Positions 1 to 8,871 of a DNA stretch of 64,000 bases are shown here, one piece after another. A program made the position numbers and the translations under genes. The notes beneath the pieces were generated by a model, which was not told the DNA's origin, made no database searches, and saw nothing but the letters and a program-made list of their open reading frames with translations. This DNA is from CAXXOK01 sp001604115 (lineage in GTDB: Bacteria; Bacillota; Clostridia; Christensenellales; Aristaeellaceae): positions 62,001-126,000 of the forward strand of contig JAYFOV010000013.1 of NCBI GenBank assembly GCA_034928535.1. Direction: 5' to 3'. Position 1 is the stretch's first letter; each line of letters opens with the position of its first letter.

Positions 1-545
1 CAGCCATTGAACAGCGCATCAAACATTGCGCACACCAGCACCTCGAAGGCCGCCGAGGAACTGAGCCCGCTGCCGGCACGCACGGTGGAACTGACCACCG
101 CATCAAACCCGCCGATCCGGAACCCTTCCTCCTGCAAGCGGTTGGCCACGCCGCGCACCAGCGCCTTGGTGGTGCCGGCTTCCTCCGCCACCATGCCCAA
201 GTCGCGCAGATCCATCTCCAAGGGCTCATACCCCTCGCTATGGATGCGCACCCGCAAATCCTCCCGCTTGCTCACAGCTGCCAACGTATCCAGGTTGATC
301 GCGGCCGCCAGCACCTTGCCACGGTTATGATCCGTATGGTTGCCGCCGATTTCGGTACGGCCGGGAGCGCTGATGAGCAGCACATTGCCGCCGACTGCAA
401 ACACTTCCTCATGGCGCTTGAGCATGCGAGTATAACGGGCGGTCTGCTGCACCAGCATCCCATCCCGTTGCCCGTACAGATGGTTGAGGCGTTTCATCAC
501 TTCCGGAGTCTTCAGCAGGCGGATCATTTGCGCGTATTGATTCAT
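1..545 (-). CDS. galK: Galactokinase, 3' part cut by window edge
   Basis: This gene phosphorylates galactose to galactose-1-phosphate, the first step of the Leloir pathway, in the cytoplasm. About 181 N-terminal residues are visible. The galactokinase signature APGRTEIGGNHTDHN lies at residues 60-74 and the GHMP ATP-binding loop GSGLSSSAA at about 158-166. The GRTEIGG form instead of the commoner GRVNLIGEHTD is, as far as I recall, typical of a Firmicutes subgroup. The start is the ATG at 545. It sits 57 bp downstream of a sugar-binding protein gene in the same direction, so the two may be one transcript. The C-terminal half is outside the window. Confidence 0.93.
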   Translation of the reverse strand, partial: MNQYAQMIRLLKTPEVMKRLNHLYGQRDGMLVQQTARYTRMLKRHEEVFAVGGNVLLISAPGRTEIGGNHTDHNRGKVLAAAINLDTLAAVSKREDLRVRIHSEGYEPLEMDLRDLGMVAEEAGTTKALVRGVANRLQEEGFRIGGFDAVVSSTVRAGSGLSSSAAFEVLVCAMFDALFNG

Positions 546-602
546 ATACTCTCAGCCGTCCTTCATCCATAAAATATCGGGAGCATGCACGCCAGCGGCC
601 TG

Positions 603-2105
603 CTAGTGTGCATCGGCAATGCTCTGCCATTGCGCCAAAAATGCGTCCAACCCTCGCTCTGCCAACCCTTGCCGGTAGGCGGCCACTGCGGCAGGGTCGC
701 GCACATCCCATTCCCCCAGCACAAAGCGTGCCAGGCTTTCATCCACATACCGCCCAAGCGCCGCCTGCAGGGGCGCGATCGCGTCCTCCTGCGCAGGCGT
801 CAGCGATACGATGGGAAACGGTACGACGGTGAACGCGGCCAGCGATTGATACTCCGCCTGCCAGCGCCGGATGTCCTCATTTTGGTAGCGGCTGTAGAAA
901 TCCGTTGGGAAAAGCCATGGCATGTTGCCTGTATCGTAAAGGCTCAGACCATAGAGGATGTAATTGGACTGGGTCTGCATATCGCCCGCATAGGTCCAGC
1001 TGCCGTCCGCCGACAGCAGGTGATCCTGCCCGGCCAACCCCGCCATGGCTTCGATGGCGCCATGCTCGGAGTAGAGCACATCCACCCAGCGCAACATGGC
1101 GGCAGGATCCAAGCAGGCCGATGTAAGGGCAAAGGTGCCGCGTGTGACCCCTCCATAGAGATCCCTGTAAACCTGCTTGCCCTGCCAGGCCAGCGGCGGG
1201 AGTAGGCTATACTGCGCGCCGGCCTTTCCGGGCAGCAGGTTCATAGGGCTGGGGCCAAAAAACATGCCGTAGGTCATGGGGGCGGTGTCATCCGTCACGG
1301 TGCGCAGCGTATCGGCAGTCGTAAAACCGTGGGGATCCAGCAGCCCTTCGGCATAGGCGTCGGTCAGCCAGGTCAGCAGGCTGAAATAGGCGTCCTCCTG
1401 GGGCATGAAGCACACCATGCCTGCGCCGTCCAGATAGAGGTTGTAGTCATTGGCGACCAGGCCTACCGCGTGTGCCAGAAACTTGAGCTCCCAAGGCCCC
1501 AGATAGGCCAGCGGTATCTCATCCCGCTTGCCGTTCTGGTTGGGGTCGCCATCGCGGAAGGCGCGCAGCACCTCGCTCAGGCTGGGCAAATCCGTCGGCA
1601 TGGGCAGCCCAAGCTGCTTGAGCCATTGGGTGTTGATCCACATCGCATTTTGCGTCGGCTGCGTGTTCAGGGTTGGCAGCGCGACCACCTTGCCATCCGG
1701 CAGGGTGATGGCGGCCAGCCAGTCCGGGTGTGCCTCCAGCAGCGTCCACAGGTTGGGCGCATTGTCCGGCAGGAGGGGCAGCAGATTCAGCAATTTCCCC
1801 TGCGCGGCATAGTCGATCTGCTCCCGCGTCGTCAGCTCTGCCTTAAAGAGCACTTCCGGCAGCACGCCGCCGGAAAACATGCGCGCCTTGGCGGTTTGCC
1901 ACTCTGCATAGGTATTGTACTGCTCAAAGGCAAAAGTGACGCCGGTACGCGCTTGCATGCGCGTGAAAAAGGCGTTCGTGTTCCAATCATGATTGCTGTT
2001 TTCGCCATCGAACCCTGCCAGGCTCACTGTAGCGGCCAGCGCCTGAAATGGCGTGAAAATGGCCAGTGCCAAAATGCAGAGCAGCCGTTTCGCCCCATTG
2101 CGCAT
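603..2105 (-). CDS. Extracellular solute-binding protein, LipO/family 1 type
   Basis: A 500-residue secreted binding protein of a carbohydrate-type ABC importer. The ATG at 2105 follows GGAGG by 7 nt and gives a clean signal peptide ending at ALA/A near residue 24; I see no lipobox, although most Gram-positive binding proteins are lipoproteins. A DPNQNGKRDEIP stretch in the first half is typical of LipO-like binding proteins. The substrate cannot be told. No permease genes lie nearby; the only sugar-type ATPase in the window is the orphan at 39702-40823. The next gene downstream is galK, which hints at a galactose-containing substrate but does not prove it. Confidence 0.85.
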   Translation of the reverse strand: MRNGAKRLLCILALAIFTPFQALAATVSLAGFDGENSNHDWNTNAFFTRMQARTGVTFAFEQYNTYAEWQTAKARMFSGGVLPEVLFKAELTTREQIDYAAQGKLLNLLPLLPDNAPNLWTLLEAHPDWLAAITLPDGKVVALPTLNTQPTQNAMWINTQWLKQLGLPMPTDLPSLSEVLRAFRDGDPNQNGKRDEIPLAYLGPWELKFLAHAVGLVANDYNLYLDGAGMVCFMPQEDAYFSLLTWLTDAYAEGLLDPHGFTTADTLRTVTDDTAPMTYGMFFGPSPMNLLPGKAGAQYSLLPPLAWQGKQVYRDLYGGVTRGTFALTSACLDPAAMLRWVDVLYSEHGAIEAMAGLAGQDHLLSADGSWTYAGDMQTQSNYILYGLSLYDTGNMPWLFPTDFYSRYQNEDIRRWQAEYQSLAAFTVVPFPIVSLTPAQEDAIAPLQAALGRYVDESLARFVLGEWDVRDPAAVAAYRQGLAERGLDAFLAQWQSIADAH

Positions 2106-2215
2106 GCTGTGCCCTCCTTCGCGCGGCAAGCTCCGCCGCACGCATCAATGCCGTTCCTGATTATACCGTATCCCTTGCTGTTTGAACACCCTGATTTCAC
2201 GACGTGCGCATCGAG

Positions 2216-2258
2216 TTTTTTGCCAAACGTTGCTGGGCAAGCAACGTTTGGCAAAAAA
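2216..2258. terminator. Perfect 19-bp palindrome after murC
   Basis: Arms 2216-2234 and 2240-2258 are exactly complementary with a 5-nt loop, starting with six T and ending in six A, so each strand has a U tract. It separates murC from the binding-protein gene (both on the minus strand). Confidence 0.85.
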
Positions 2259-2346
2259 AGAATACGTAAAACGCCTTGCGCGCGCATGCATGCGAAAGCC
2301 GCCCGCGCTTCCGGCTTACCGGAGCACAGGCGGCCTGTGCGGGCGG

Positions 2347-3765
2347 TCATTCCTGCTGTACAGCCGCATTTTCCGCCTCGTGGGCGTGCATTTGCTCATT
2401 CAGCTGGTCAATGTTGCCGCAACCCATGGTGAGCACCAGATCGCCGGGCTGCCAATGCGCGCGCAGATACTGCTCGGTATCGTCAAAGCTGGGGGTGTGG
2501 ATGGCCTGGATGCCGTTGCGCAGCATCCCTTCCACGATCTGCGCTGCCTTGATGTCGCCTGGATCCTTTTCGCGCGCGGCATAGATGTCCGTCACCAGGG
2601 TGATGTCCGCATCCCGGGTGCATGTAAGGTAATCCGGGAACAGGCGCTTGACCCGGCTGTATGTATGCGGTTGCATGACTGCCCACAGGCGGTTGTGCGG
2701 CTGCAGTTTGGCCACGGAAAGCACATTGCGCATCTCGGTGGGGTTGTGCCCATAATCATGATAGAGCCTGACGCCATCAATCTCGCCCGTCAGCTCAAAA
2801 CGCCGGTGCGCGCCCACAAACTCGCCCAGGGCGGCGCACACCCTCGGCAGATCCGCCCCTTGTGTATAGGCGCACGCAACCGTCGCCAGCGCGTTATAGA
2901 CATGGAAAAAACCCGCCACCTTGAGCACGACATGCCCGATGGGCACACCATGCAGCAGCACATCAAAGGCGCCGCGTCCCTGCTCGTCATACTGCAGTTG
3001 GCCGGGGCGGAAGTCGCACTGCTCTCCCATGCCGTAGGTATAGACATTGCAGTCCAGCGTGCTGAGCAGCTGGGTCACATGGTCATCATCGCCATTGCCG
3101 ATGGCATACCCATCCTGCGGCAATAGGTCGAAAAATTTCCCGAATGCCTGCTTGATATCGTCAATGTCGCGGTAAAAATCGAGGTGATCCTCCTCAATGT
3201 TGGTGATCACCGCCACCGTCGGGCGCAGGTGCAGAAAGCTGGCGTTAAACTCGCATGCCTCGGTCAGGAACACATCCCCTTTGCCGATGCGCGTGCTGCC
3301 GCCGATAAAATCCAGCGACCCACCGATATGCACGGACGGATCCGTGCCCGCCTCGACCAATGCCTGGGCGAGCATGCTGGTGGTGGATGTTTTGCCATGC
3401 GTGCCGCACACGCCGATGGCGACTTTTGCCCCTTCCATGAGCTGCCCCAGCAGGGTGGCGCGCTCAATGGCCGGCAGCGCAAGGCGCGCCACTTCCAACC
3501 GCTCGGGGTTGTCCGGGAGGATGGCGATGGTAAAGGCCACCAGATCGGCTCCATGGACATTTTCCGGTCTGTGCCCGATGGTCACTGGGATGCCTTCGTC
3601 ACGCAGCGAGCGCGTGGCATAGGTTTCCAAATTATCGCTGCCGGTAATGCGGTATCCCTGCGCCTTGAGCATACGCGCCAGGCCGCTCATGCTGCTGCCG
3701 CCGATGCCGATCATATGGATATGCCCGCCCTGAAAATCTCGGATATGCGGGGTATTCATAGACAT
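2347..3765 (-). CDS. murC: UDP-N-acetylmuramate--L-alanine ligase
   Basis: MurC adds L-alanine to UDP-MurNAc with ATP, the first peptide step of cytoplasmic peptidoglycan precursor synthesis. The N-terminal Rossmann part carries HMIGIGGSSMSGLA at about residues 17-30, the Mur-ligase P-loop GVCGTHGKTSTTS is near residue 117, and the C-terminal domain has DYGHNPTEM (canonical MurC has HHPTE; Asn replaces the second His here). About 472 residues, the usual length. The ATG at 3765 is chosen because AAAAGG precedes it by 5 nt; a GTG directly before it and an ATG two codons later are alternatives. It appears to be transcribed alone. Confidence 0.97.
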   Translation of the reverse strand: MSMNTPHIRDFQGGHIHMIGIGGSSMSGLARMLKAQGYRITGSDNLETYATRSLRDEGIPVTIGHRPENVHGADLVAFTIAILPDNPERLEVARLALPAIERATLLGQLMEGAKVAIGVCGTHGKTSTTSMLAQALVEAGTDPSVHIGGSLDFIGGSTRIGKGDVFLTEACEFNASFLHLRPTVAVITNIEEDHLDFYRDIDDIKQAFGKFFDLLPQDGYAIGNGDDDHVTQLLSTLDCNVYTYGMGEQCDFRPGQLQYDEQGRGAFDVLLHGVPIGHVVLKVAGFFHVYNALATVACAYTQGADLPRVCAALGEFVGAHRRFELTGEIDGVRLYHDYGHNPTEMRNVLSVAKLQPHNRLWAVMQPHTYSRVKRLFPDYLTCTRDADITLVTDIYAAREKDPGDIKAAQIVEGMLRNGIQAIHTPSFDDTEQYLRAHWQPGDLVLTMGCGNIDQLNEQMHAHEAENAAVQQE

Positions 3766-3800
3766 CACAACCTTTTACTACTATCCTGATGGTACGCGTT

Positions 3801-3830
3801 ATTATACGCTCTTTGGCGTGCAATAATCAA
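3801..3830 (-). promoter_or_regulatory. Promoter of murC
   Basis: Minus strand TTGATT, 18-nt spacer, TATAAT (-10 at 3801-3806), about 35 nt upstream of the start codon. Confidence 0.65.
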
Positions 3831-3873
3831 GTGCAGGGGTCCGTGAACAAAACGTGAATGATGCATTTATGCC

Positions 3874-3902
3874 TTGCCGAGCCGCCTTTGATGGGTTATA
3901 AT
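3874..3902 (+). promoter_or_regulatory. Promoter of the PrsA-like foldase gene
   Basis: TTGCCG, 17-nt spacer, TATAAT (3897-3902); the start codon follows at 3949 with AGGGGAG before it. Confidence 0.65.
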
Positions 3903-3948
3903 GGTCGAAGCTACCGAAATCAAGACATAGGATAAGGGGAGACCACTA

Positions 3949-5313
3949 ATGCGCAAGCGTGTATTTCTGGCAATGCTGATGATCGCGGCCATCGTGCTCA
4001 CCACGAGCTGTAGCCTCATCGTCAAGGACTCGGCGGTCGATGCACAGACCGTGATCATCGAGGTTGCAGGGAAGTCGATCACGAAGGCAGAGGTACAGGC
4101 TGCCACTCAGAATACGCTCAGCTACCAGCAATACATGTACAGCATGTATGGCCTGCCGTATGACCCCACGGACGCCAAAACCATGGCGCAGGCACAGGAT
4201 TCCGCCATTGAGGCGCTCATCCAGTCTGCCGTGCTGGATCAAAAGATCAACGAAGGCGGCTACAACACCTTTACCCAGGAAGAGCTGACCGCCATCGAGG
4301 CAAGCGCCCAGGCCAGCTATGACAGCAATGTGGATCACATCATGACCACAGAGCTTGCGGGCACCACCCTGACCGGCGAGGCGCTGGATGCCGCCGTGGC
4401 ACAGCAGATGACCGAGCACGGCTATCAGGACATGGAAACGCTTATTTCCAGCGCCAAGTTCACCAAGGCGCAGGAAAAGCTCAAGGCTGATCTGGTCAAG
4501 GATGTGACGGTGAGCGACGAGGAAATCCAGACCGCTTACGACCAAAACGTAGCCACCGCCCAGAGCAACTATGCCGCCAGCCTGTCCCAGTACGGCACGG
4601 ATGTGAGCAACGGCACAACGGTGTACTACCGTCCCGCAGGCTACCGTCAAGTAAAGAACATTCTGCGCAAGTTCACCGATGCAGATGCCGCCATTATCAC
4701 CGACCTGGCCAGCCAGATCACCGCCAAGCAAGGCGAACTGGATACTAACGCCGCCTCGCTGACTGCGCTGCCGGCCGATGCGGCCACCGATAGCGCCGAG
4801 CAGGCCGAAAGCCGTGCGTCGCTCACCGCCGACAAGGTGACCCTGGAAACCGCGCTGGCCGACCTGAACGCACAACTCACAGCTGCCAAAGCCAAAGCCG
4901 CGGCCGCCATCCAGCCCACTGTGGATGAAATCACCGCCAAACTGGCTGCCGGCGAGGATTTTGACGCCCTGATGGCTGAATACGGCGAGGATACCGGCAT
5001 GCAGGCTGAGCCCGCCAAAACCGAAGGCTACCTGGTATGCGAGGGCAGCACCCAGTGGGTCGCGGAGTTCACGGCCGCTTCCATGGCGCTGGCCAAGATC
5101 GGCGATGTGTCCGCCCCGTTTGAAACCCAGTATGGCATCCACATCGTAAAGTATGTGGGTGATGTCGCCGAAGGTGCAGTGCCCCTGGCGGATGTGCAGG
5201 ATGCCATCCGTGCGGAGCTGCTTACCACCAAGCAGGATACCCTCTACACCGATACGCTTGCCCAGTGGGCAGCCGCCGCCAACGCTACAATCAACAAAGC
5301 GGGCCTGAACTGA
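3949..5313 (+). CDS. Peptidyl-prolyl isomerase lipoprotein, SurA/PrsA-like
   Basis: A 454-residue extracytoplasmic foldase. The signal peptide ends in the lipobox LTTSC (Cys21), so the protein should be lipid-anchored on the outer face of the membrane. An N-terminal chaperone region is followed by a parvulin (PpiC) domain; its last part, with GEDFDALMAEYGEDTG and FETQYGIHIVKYV, is at about 335-405. A stretch of roughly 75 residues rich in Ala, Glu, Lys, Thr (about 242-320) with heptad-like spacing interrupts the start of the parvulin domain and is probably a coiled coil. Members help exported proteins fold after translocation. It has its own promoter and a terminator directly downstream. Confidence 0.88.
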   Translation: MRKRVFLAMLMIAAIVLTTSCSLIVKDSAVDAQTVIIEVAGKSITKAEVQAATQNTLSYQQYMYSMYGLPYDPTDAKTMAQAQDSAIEALIQSAVLDQKINEGGYNTFTQEELTAIEASAQASYDSNVDHIMTTELAGTTLTGEALDAAVAQQMTEHGYQDMETLISSAKFTKAQEKLKADLVKDVTVSDEEIQTAYDQNVATAQSNYAASLSQYGTDVSNGTTVYYRPAGYRQVKNILRKFTDADAAIITDLASQITAKQGELDTNAASLTALPADAATDSAEQAESRASLTADKVTLETALADLNAQLTAAKAKAAAAIQPTVDEITAKLAAGEDFDALMAEYGEDTGMQAEPAKTEGYLVCEGSTQWVAEFTAASMALAKIGDVSAPFETQYGIHIVKYVGDVAEGAVPLADVQDAIRAELLTTKQDTLYTDTLAQWAAAANATINKAGLN

Positions 5314-5331
5314 CCTTTGCACCAGTACCCT

Positions 5332-5362
5332 CCGGGGCAGCCTTACGGCTGCCCCGGTTTTT
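5332..5362 (+). terminator. Rho-independent terminator
   Basis: CCGGGGCAGCC (5332-5342), loop TTAC, exact complement 5347-5357, then five T. Ends the foldase gene. Confidence 0.92.
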
Positions 5363-5396
5363 GCCTTTACGTAGCACAGGGAGAGGGCGATGTAAT

Positions 5397-5426
5397 TTGT
5401 CAATCCGGCGCAGTATATGGTACAAT
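5397..5426 (+). promoter_or_regulatory. Promoter of the metallophosphatase gene
   Basis: TTGTCA, 18-nt spacer, TACAAT (5421-5426). Confidence 0.6.
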
Positions 5427-5454
5427 GCGCACAGAACACGCGGGAGGGATGCCC

Positions 5455-6135
5455 ATGCGCCAGCTGACCCAGTACGCCATTCACACCGGTAAATTAAGCA
5501 GCCCAAAGCGCATCATCGTGGTAAGCGATCTGCACGACGGCTCCTTTGAGGATATACTGCCCATGCTTCAAGGCGCGGATGCCCTGCTGGTTCCGGGGGA
5601 TATCGTCAACCGCTACCGGCAAGGCTATGCGCGGGGTGTGGCATTTTTGCAAACGGCCGCCGAGCGCCTGCCTACCTATTTTGGCGTTGGCAACCATGAA
5701 ATGCGGCTCAAACATCCTTCCGCTTTTTGGAACGCTGTGGGGCAAACTGCCACGCATGTGCTGTTCAATGAATACCTCCGTCTGGGCGAGCTGGTCATCG
5801 GCTGCTGGTACAGGCCGGAGCGCTATGGTCATACGGATATGATCCCCCGTATGTCAGAGGAACCGGGGGTGCGCATCCTCATGAGCCATCGCCCGGAGGA
5901 TTATTACCGTTATTTGCAAAATGCTCCGGTGGATCTGATCCTCGCCGGGCATGCGCACGGCGGGCAGATCCGCATTGCCGGGCAGGGGCTCTATGCTCCT
6001 GGTCAGGGAATCCTGCCCAAGCTGACCCATGGCCTGGTCGATGGGCGGATGGTCATCAGCGCCGGAGCGACCAATGCGGTGCCTGTGCCGCGCTGGGGCA
6101 ACCCTTGCGAGGTGCTCGCCATTGATTTGGACTGA
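5455..6135 (+). CDS. Metallophosphoesterase, YaeI-like
   Basis: A 226-residue calcineurin-like phosphoesterase. The metal-binding motifs appear in order: SDLHDG (about residue 24), PGD, GNHEMR (about 80) and AGHAHGG near the C-terminus. The start at 5455 is preferred over the ATG at 5449 because GGAGGG ends right before the latter. There is no signal peptide or membrane anchor, unlike some YaeI/YkuE relatives that act on lipid phosphates. The substrate is unknown. It is transcribed alone from its own promoter. Confidence 0.85.
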   Translation: MRQLTQYAIHTGKLSSPKRIIVVSDLHDGSFEDILPMLQGADALLVPGDIVNRYRQGYARGVAFLQTAAERLPTYFGVGNHEMRLKHPSAFWNAVGQTATHVLFNEYLRLGELVIGCWYRPERYGHTDMIPRMSEEPGVRILMSHRPEDYYRYLQNAPVDLILAGHAHGGQIRIAGQGLYAPGQGILPKLTHGLVDGRMVISAGATNAVPVPRWGNPCEVLAIDLD

Positions 6136-6347
6136 TAAGCATAGGGCGCTGGCTCACGGCTCCGCCAACACGGACAAGCCCCTTTGCCCTTGCGCTGAAC
6201 GCACACGTCACTTGGGCGCTGCATGCCTGCAACCAGCCATAGGGACAGCCGTACACCCGCGCCGCAGGTGGCTGCGGTCGCCACACGCGCCACACCCCAG
6301 CGGCAAAAAAGGCCGGTCGTATGCCCAACCCCATTACAGGAGGTATC

Positions 6348-7202
6348 ATGATGGAACTGCCGCGTATCATTTCCAGTGAACAGATTACCGACAGCATTGC
6401 CAGGCTGTGCATCGAGTCCTGCACGGTATTGCCAAGCCCAGTCGCCACACTGCTCCGGGATGCGGATGCCATAGAGCCCTTTGAGCCCGCGCGCGATGTG
6501 CTCTCCCTCATCCGTAAAAATGCCGCCATCGCGGCGGAAGGCCGTGTGCCCATCTGCCAGGATACCGGTATGGCCGTCGTGTTTGCCGAGGTAGGGCAGG
6601 ATGTGCGCATCACTGGCGATACGCTGGAAAACGCCGTCAATGCAGGCGTCGCACGCGGGTATACAGACGGCTACCTGCGCAAATCTATCGTCCGGGATCC
6701 TCTCCGGCGCGAAAACACGGGGGATAATACCCCCGCTGTGCTGCATGTGCGTCTGGTGCCCGGGGATCGGCTCACCCTGACGGTTTCGCCCAAGGGATTT
6801 GGCAGTGAAAACATGAGCCGTTTGGCCATGCTCACCCCTGCGGACGGGCTGGCCGGCGTCAAGCATTTTGTGTTGGAGACCGTTCGCCTGGCCGGAGCCA
6901 ATCCATGCCCGCCCATCATGCTGGGCGTGGGCATTGGCGGCACCTTTGAGCATGTCGCGCTGTTGGCGAAAGAAGCCCTTGTGGACATGCGGGAAGGCGC
7001 GCATCCCGATCCGTTTTATGATGCGCTGGAGCGGGAGTTGCTGGCCGATATCAACGCGCTTGGCATCGGACCGCAGGGGTTTGGCGGCCTGACCACCGCG
7101 CTGAGCGTGCGCATCAAGGCCGCGCCCACGCACATTGCAGGGTTGCCCGTTGCGGTCAATGTGGGTTGCCATGTCACACGCCATGCAAGCGAAACTATCT
7201 GA
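6348..7202 (+). CDS. Fumarate hydratase class I, alpha subunit (or tartrate dehydratase alpha)
   Basis: The 284-residue N-terminal half of the split, oxygen-sensitive [4Fe-4S] fumarase/L-tartrate dehydratase family. The cluster cysteines are in the ICQDTG motif (about residue 69), in KGFGSENMS followed by GANPCPPIMLGVGIGG, and possibly near the N-terminus. The start is the first of two tandem ATG codons, 5-7 nt after CAGGAGG. The beta-subunit gene follows after 94 bp. Fumarase and tartrate dehydratase cannot be separated by eye; fumarase is the commoner role in anaerobic Clostridia. Confidence 0.9.
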   Translation: MMELPRIISSEQITDSIARLCIESCTVLPSPVATLLRDADAIEPFEPARDVLSLIRKNAAIAAEGRVPICQDTGMAVVFAEVGQDVRITGDTLENAVNAGVARGYTDGYLRKSIVRDPLRRENTGDNTPAVLHVRLVPGDRLTLTVSPKGFGSENMSRLAMLTPADGLAGVKHFVLETVRLAGANPCPPIMLGVGIGGTFEHVALLAKEALVDMREGAHPDPFYDALERELLADINALGIGPQGFGGLTTALSVRIKAAPTHIAGLPVAVNVGCHVTRHASETI

Positions 7203-7296
7203 AAATCCGGTTTGTATGTTTATTCACTTATATTCATGCTTGCTCACCCACGCGATTTCCCTGCCCACTACGCCCTACATGGAAAGGATGGCTGCC

Positions 7297-7872
7297 ATGC
7301 CGATTTCCTTGGTTTCGCCCCTGACCCAAAACGCCCTCGCCGCCTTGCGGGCAGGCGATTCGGTGCTCCTGAGCGGTGTGGTTTATACCGCGCGGGATGC
7401 GGCGCATGCCCGTCTGTGCCAGGCTCTGGCGGCCGGGCAATCCCTCCCCGTGGATCTGCGCGGCCAGACGGTTTTTTATGCAGGTCCCACACCCACCCCG
7501 CCTGGCAAAGCTTCCGGCGCAATCGGCCCTACCACCAGTGTGCGGATGGATCCCTACACGCCCCCGCTGCTGGACTACGGCGTGTGCGCCATCATTGGTA
7601 AGGGCGAGCGCGGGCAGGCTGTCAAGGATTCCTTTGTGGCAAACAGCGCGGTATATTTTGCTGCGGTTGCGGGCTGCGCAGCCTATATGGCTTCGTGCAT
7701 CCGCAATGTGGAAGTCGTTGCCTATGACGATCTGGGCACCGAGTCCATCAAGCGGCTCACCGTTGAAAACCTTCCCCTGACAGTAGCGATTGATGTTGTG
7801 GGCGGGGATTTTTACACGCAAGGGCGGGCCCTGTACCTGCAAAGCCAAAAACAGCGATCTTTTTCTGAATAA
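7297..7872 (+). CDS. Fumarate hydratase class I, beta subunit (or tartrate dehydratase beta)
   Basis: A 191-residue protein matching the C-terminal half of class I fumarases, with YAGPTPTPPGKASGAIGPTT (about residues 60-80) and the DYGVCAIIGKG motif. It pairs with the upstream alpha subunit to form the hydratase that interconverts fumarate and malate. The ATG at 7297 has AAAGG 9 nt before it; in-frame ATG codons at 7279 and 7288 lie too close to the ribosome site. A strong promoter for the next operon begins 16 bp after the stop. Confidence 0.9.
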   Translation: MPISLVSPLTQNALAALRAGDSVLLSGVVYTARDAAHARLCQALAAGQSLPVDLRGQTVFYAGPTPTPPGKASGAIGPTTSVRMDPYTPPLLDYGVCAIIGKGERGQAVKDSFVANSAVYFAAVAGCAAYMASCIRNVEVVAYDDLGTESIKRLTVENLPLTVAIDVVGGDFYTQGRALYLQSQKQRSFSE

Positions 7873-7887
7873 TTATTCAAATTGGGG

Positions 7888-7916
7888 TTGACAAGGCCGC
7901 ATACGCGATGTATACT
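7888..7916 (+). promoter_or_regulatory. Strong promoter of the amino-acid ABC operon
   Basis: TTGACA, 17-nt spacer, TATACT (7911-7916); near-consensus sigma-A type. Confidence 0.8.
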
Positions 7917-7958
7917 ATGCACATTCCCAATGAAATTGATTGCAGGAGGCTACCACTA

Positions 7959-8720
7959 ATGAAAAAAATCTTCGCTCTGATGATCGCGCTCATGCTGGCG
8001 CTTGTGAACGTCGCTGCCCTGGCCGAAACCACCACCCTCAAGGCCGGCACCAGCCCGGACTTCCCGCCCTTTGAATCCATGGACGACAACGGCAACGTGA
8101 TCGGTTTTGACGCCGACCTGGCCGCCGCCATCTCCGAGCTCATCGGCATGGAAATCGTCTTTGAAGCCACCAACTTTGACAGCATCGTGACCGGTGTGCA
8201 GACCGGCCTATACGATCTGGGCATCTCGGGCTTTTACATTACCGAAGAGCGCCTGGCCAATGTGGATTTCACCATCCCCTACCTGCAGGACAGCCAGAGC
8301 TGCATCGTGAAGGTCGATAGCGACATCACCGACAATGCCAGCCTTGCCGGCAAAATGATCGGCTCCCAGAGCGGCACCATCGGCATGGATACCGCCGAAG
8401 CCAGCACTGATGCGGACAAGGTTTTCCCCTACACCAAATCGCTGGACGCGGTGCTGGACCTGGCGGGCAACAAGCTGGATGCCGTCATCACTGATACGCC
8501 GGTCGCCAATGCCATCCTGGCTGAGCTCAATGATCCCAGCCTGACCATCAGCCCCAGCGTGACCTTTGGTGTGGAATACTACGGCATCGCGCTGGGCAAG
8601 GGCAACGCCGAGCTCAAGGCGAAGCTCGACGGCGCCATCCAGACCCTCATCGACAACGGCACCATCGAGGAGCTGGTCACCAAGTGGGACATCTACCATA
8701 CCGCCGGAGACGCGGAGTAA
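7959..8720 (+). CDS. Polar amino-acid ABC transporter, substrate-binding protein
   Basis: A 253-residue family 3 binding protein (SBP_bac_3). The signal peptide ends at about residue 24 (ALAET). The start of the mature part, KAGTSPDFPPFESMDDNGN followed by GFDADLAAAI, is the classic amino-acid binder opening. There is no lipobox cysteine, so export by signal peptidase I is expected. First gene of a three-gene importer operon with permease and ATPase. The particular amino acid cannot be inferred. Confidence 0.93.
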   Translation: MKKIFALMIALMLALVNVAALAETTTLKAGTSPDFPPFESMDDNGNVIGFDADLAAAISELIGMEIVFEATNFDSIVTGVQTGLYDLGISGFYITEERLANVDFTIPYLQDSQSCIVKVDSDITDNASLAGKMIGSQSGTIGMDTAEASTDADKVFPYTKSLDAVLDLAGNKLDAVITDTPVANAILAELNDPSLTISPSVTFGVEYYGIALGKGNAELKAKLDGAIQTLIDNGTIEELVTKWDIYHTAGDAE

Positions 8721-8750
8721 TCCCGGCGCACTTCACCCAACGGTAACCAT

Positions 8751-8778
8751 GCGGGAGGGCGGCAAGCCACCTTCCCGC
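8751..8778 (+). terminator. Imperfect hairpin between binding protein and permease
   Basis: A 13-bp stem (8751-8763 with 8766-8778) with one G-U pair and one mismatch, followed by TTTCC. Its position suggests a leaky attenuator or mRNA-stabilising hairpin that keeps binding-protein output above that of the membrane genes. Confidence 0.5.
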
Positions 8779-8871
8779 TTTCCTTCGTTTCGCTCGTGTT
8801 TTGCTGGCCGTGCAGGCTAGGGTGCACCCCATCCGGCAGCGCGGAACCTGCGCCATACTTGGAGGGTAAAT

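Noticed and set aside
3946..5484. A 512-codon open frame on the minus strand opposite the PrsA-like gene
   Set aside because: It mirrors the codon periodicity of the real gene, has no family resemblance and crosses a terminator and a promoter. GC-rich coding DNA produces such antisense frames; similar ones at 6003-7184, 14038-15351, 36054-37703 and 43562-44527 were rejected for the same reason.
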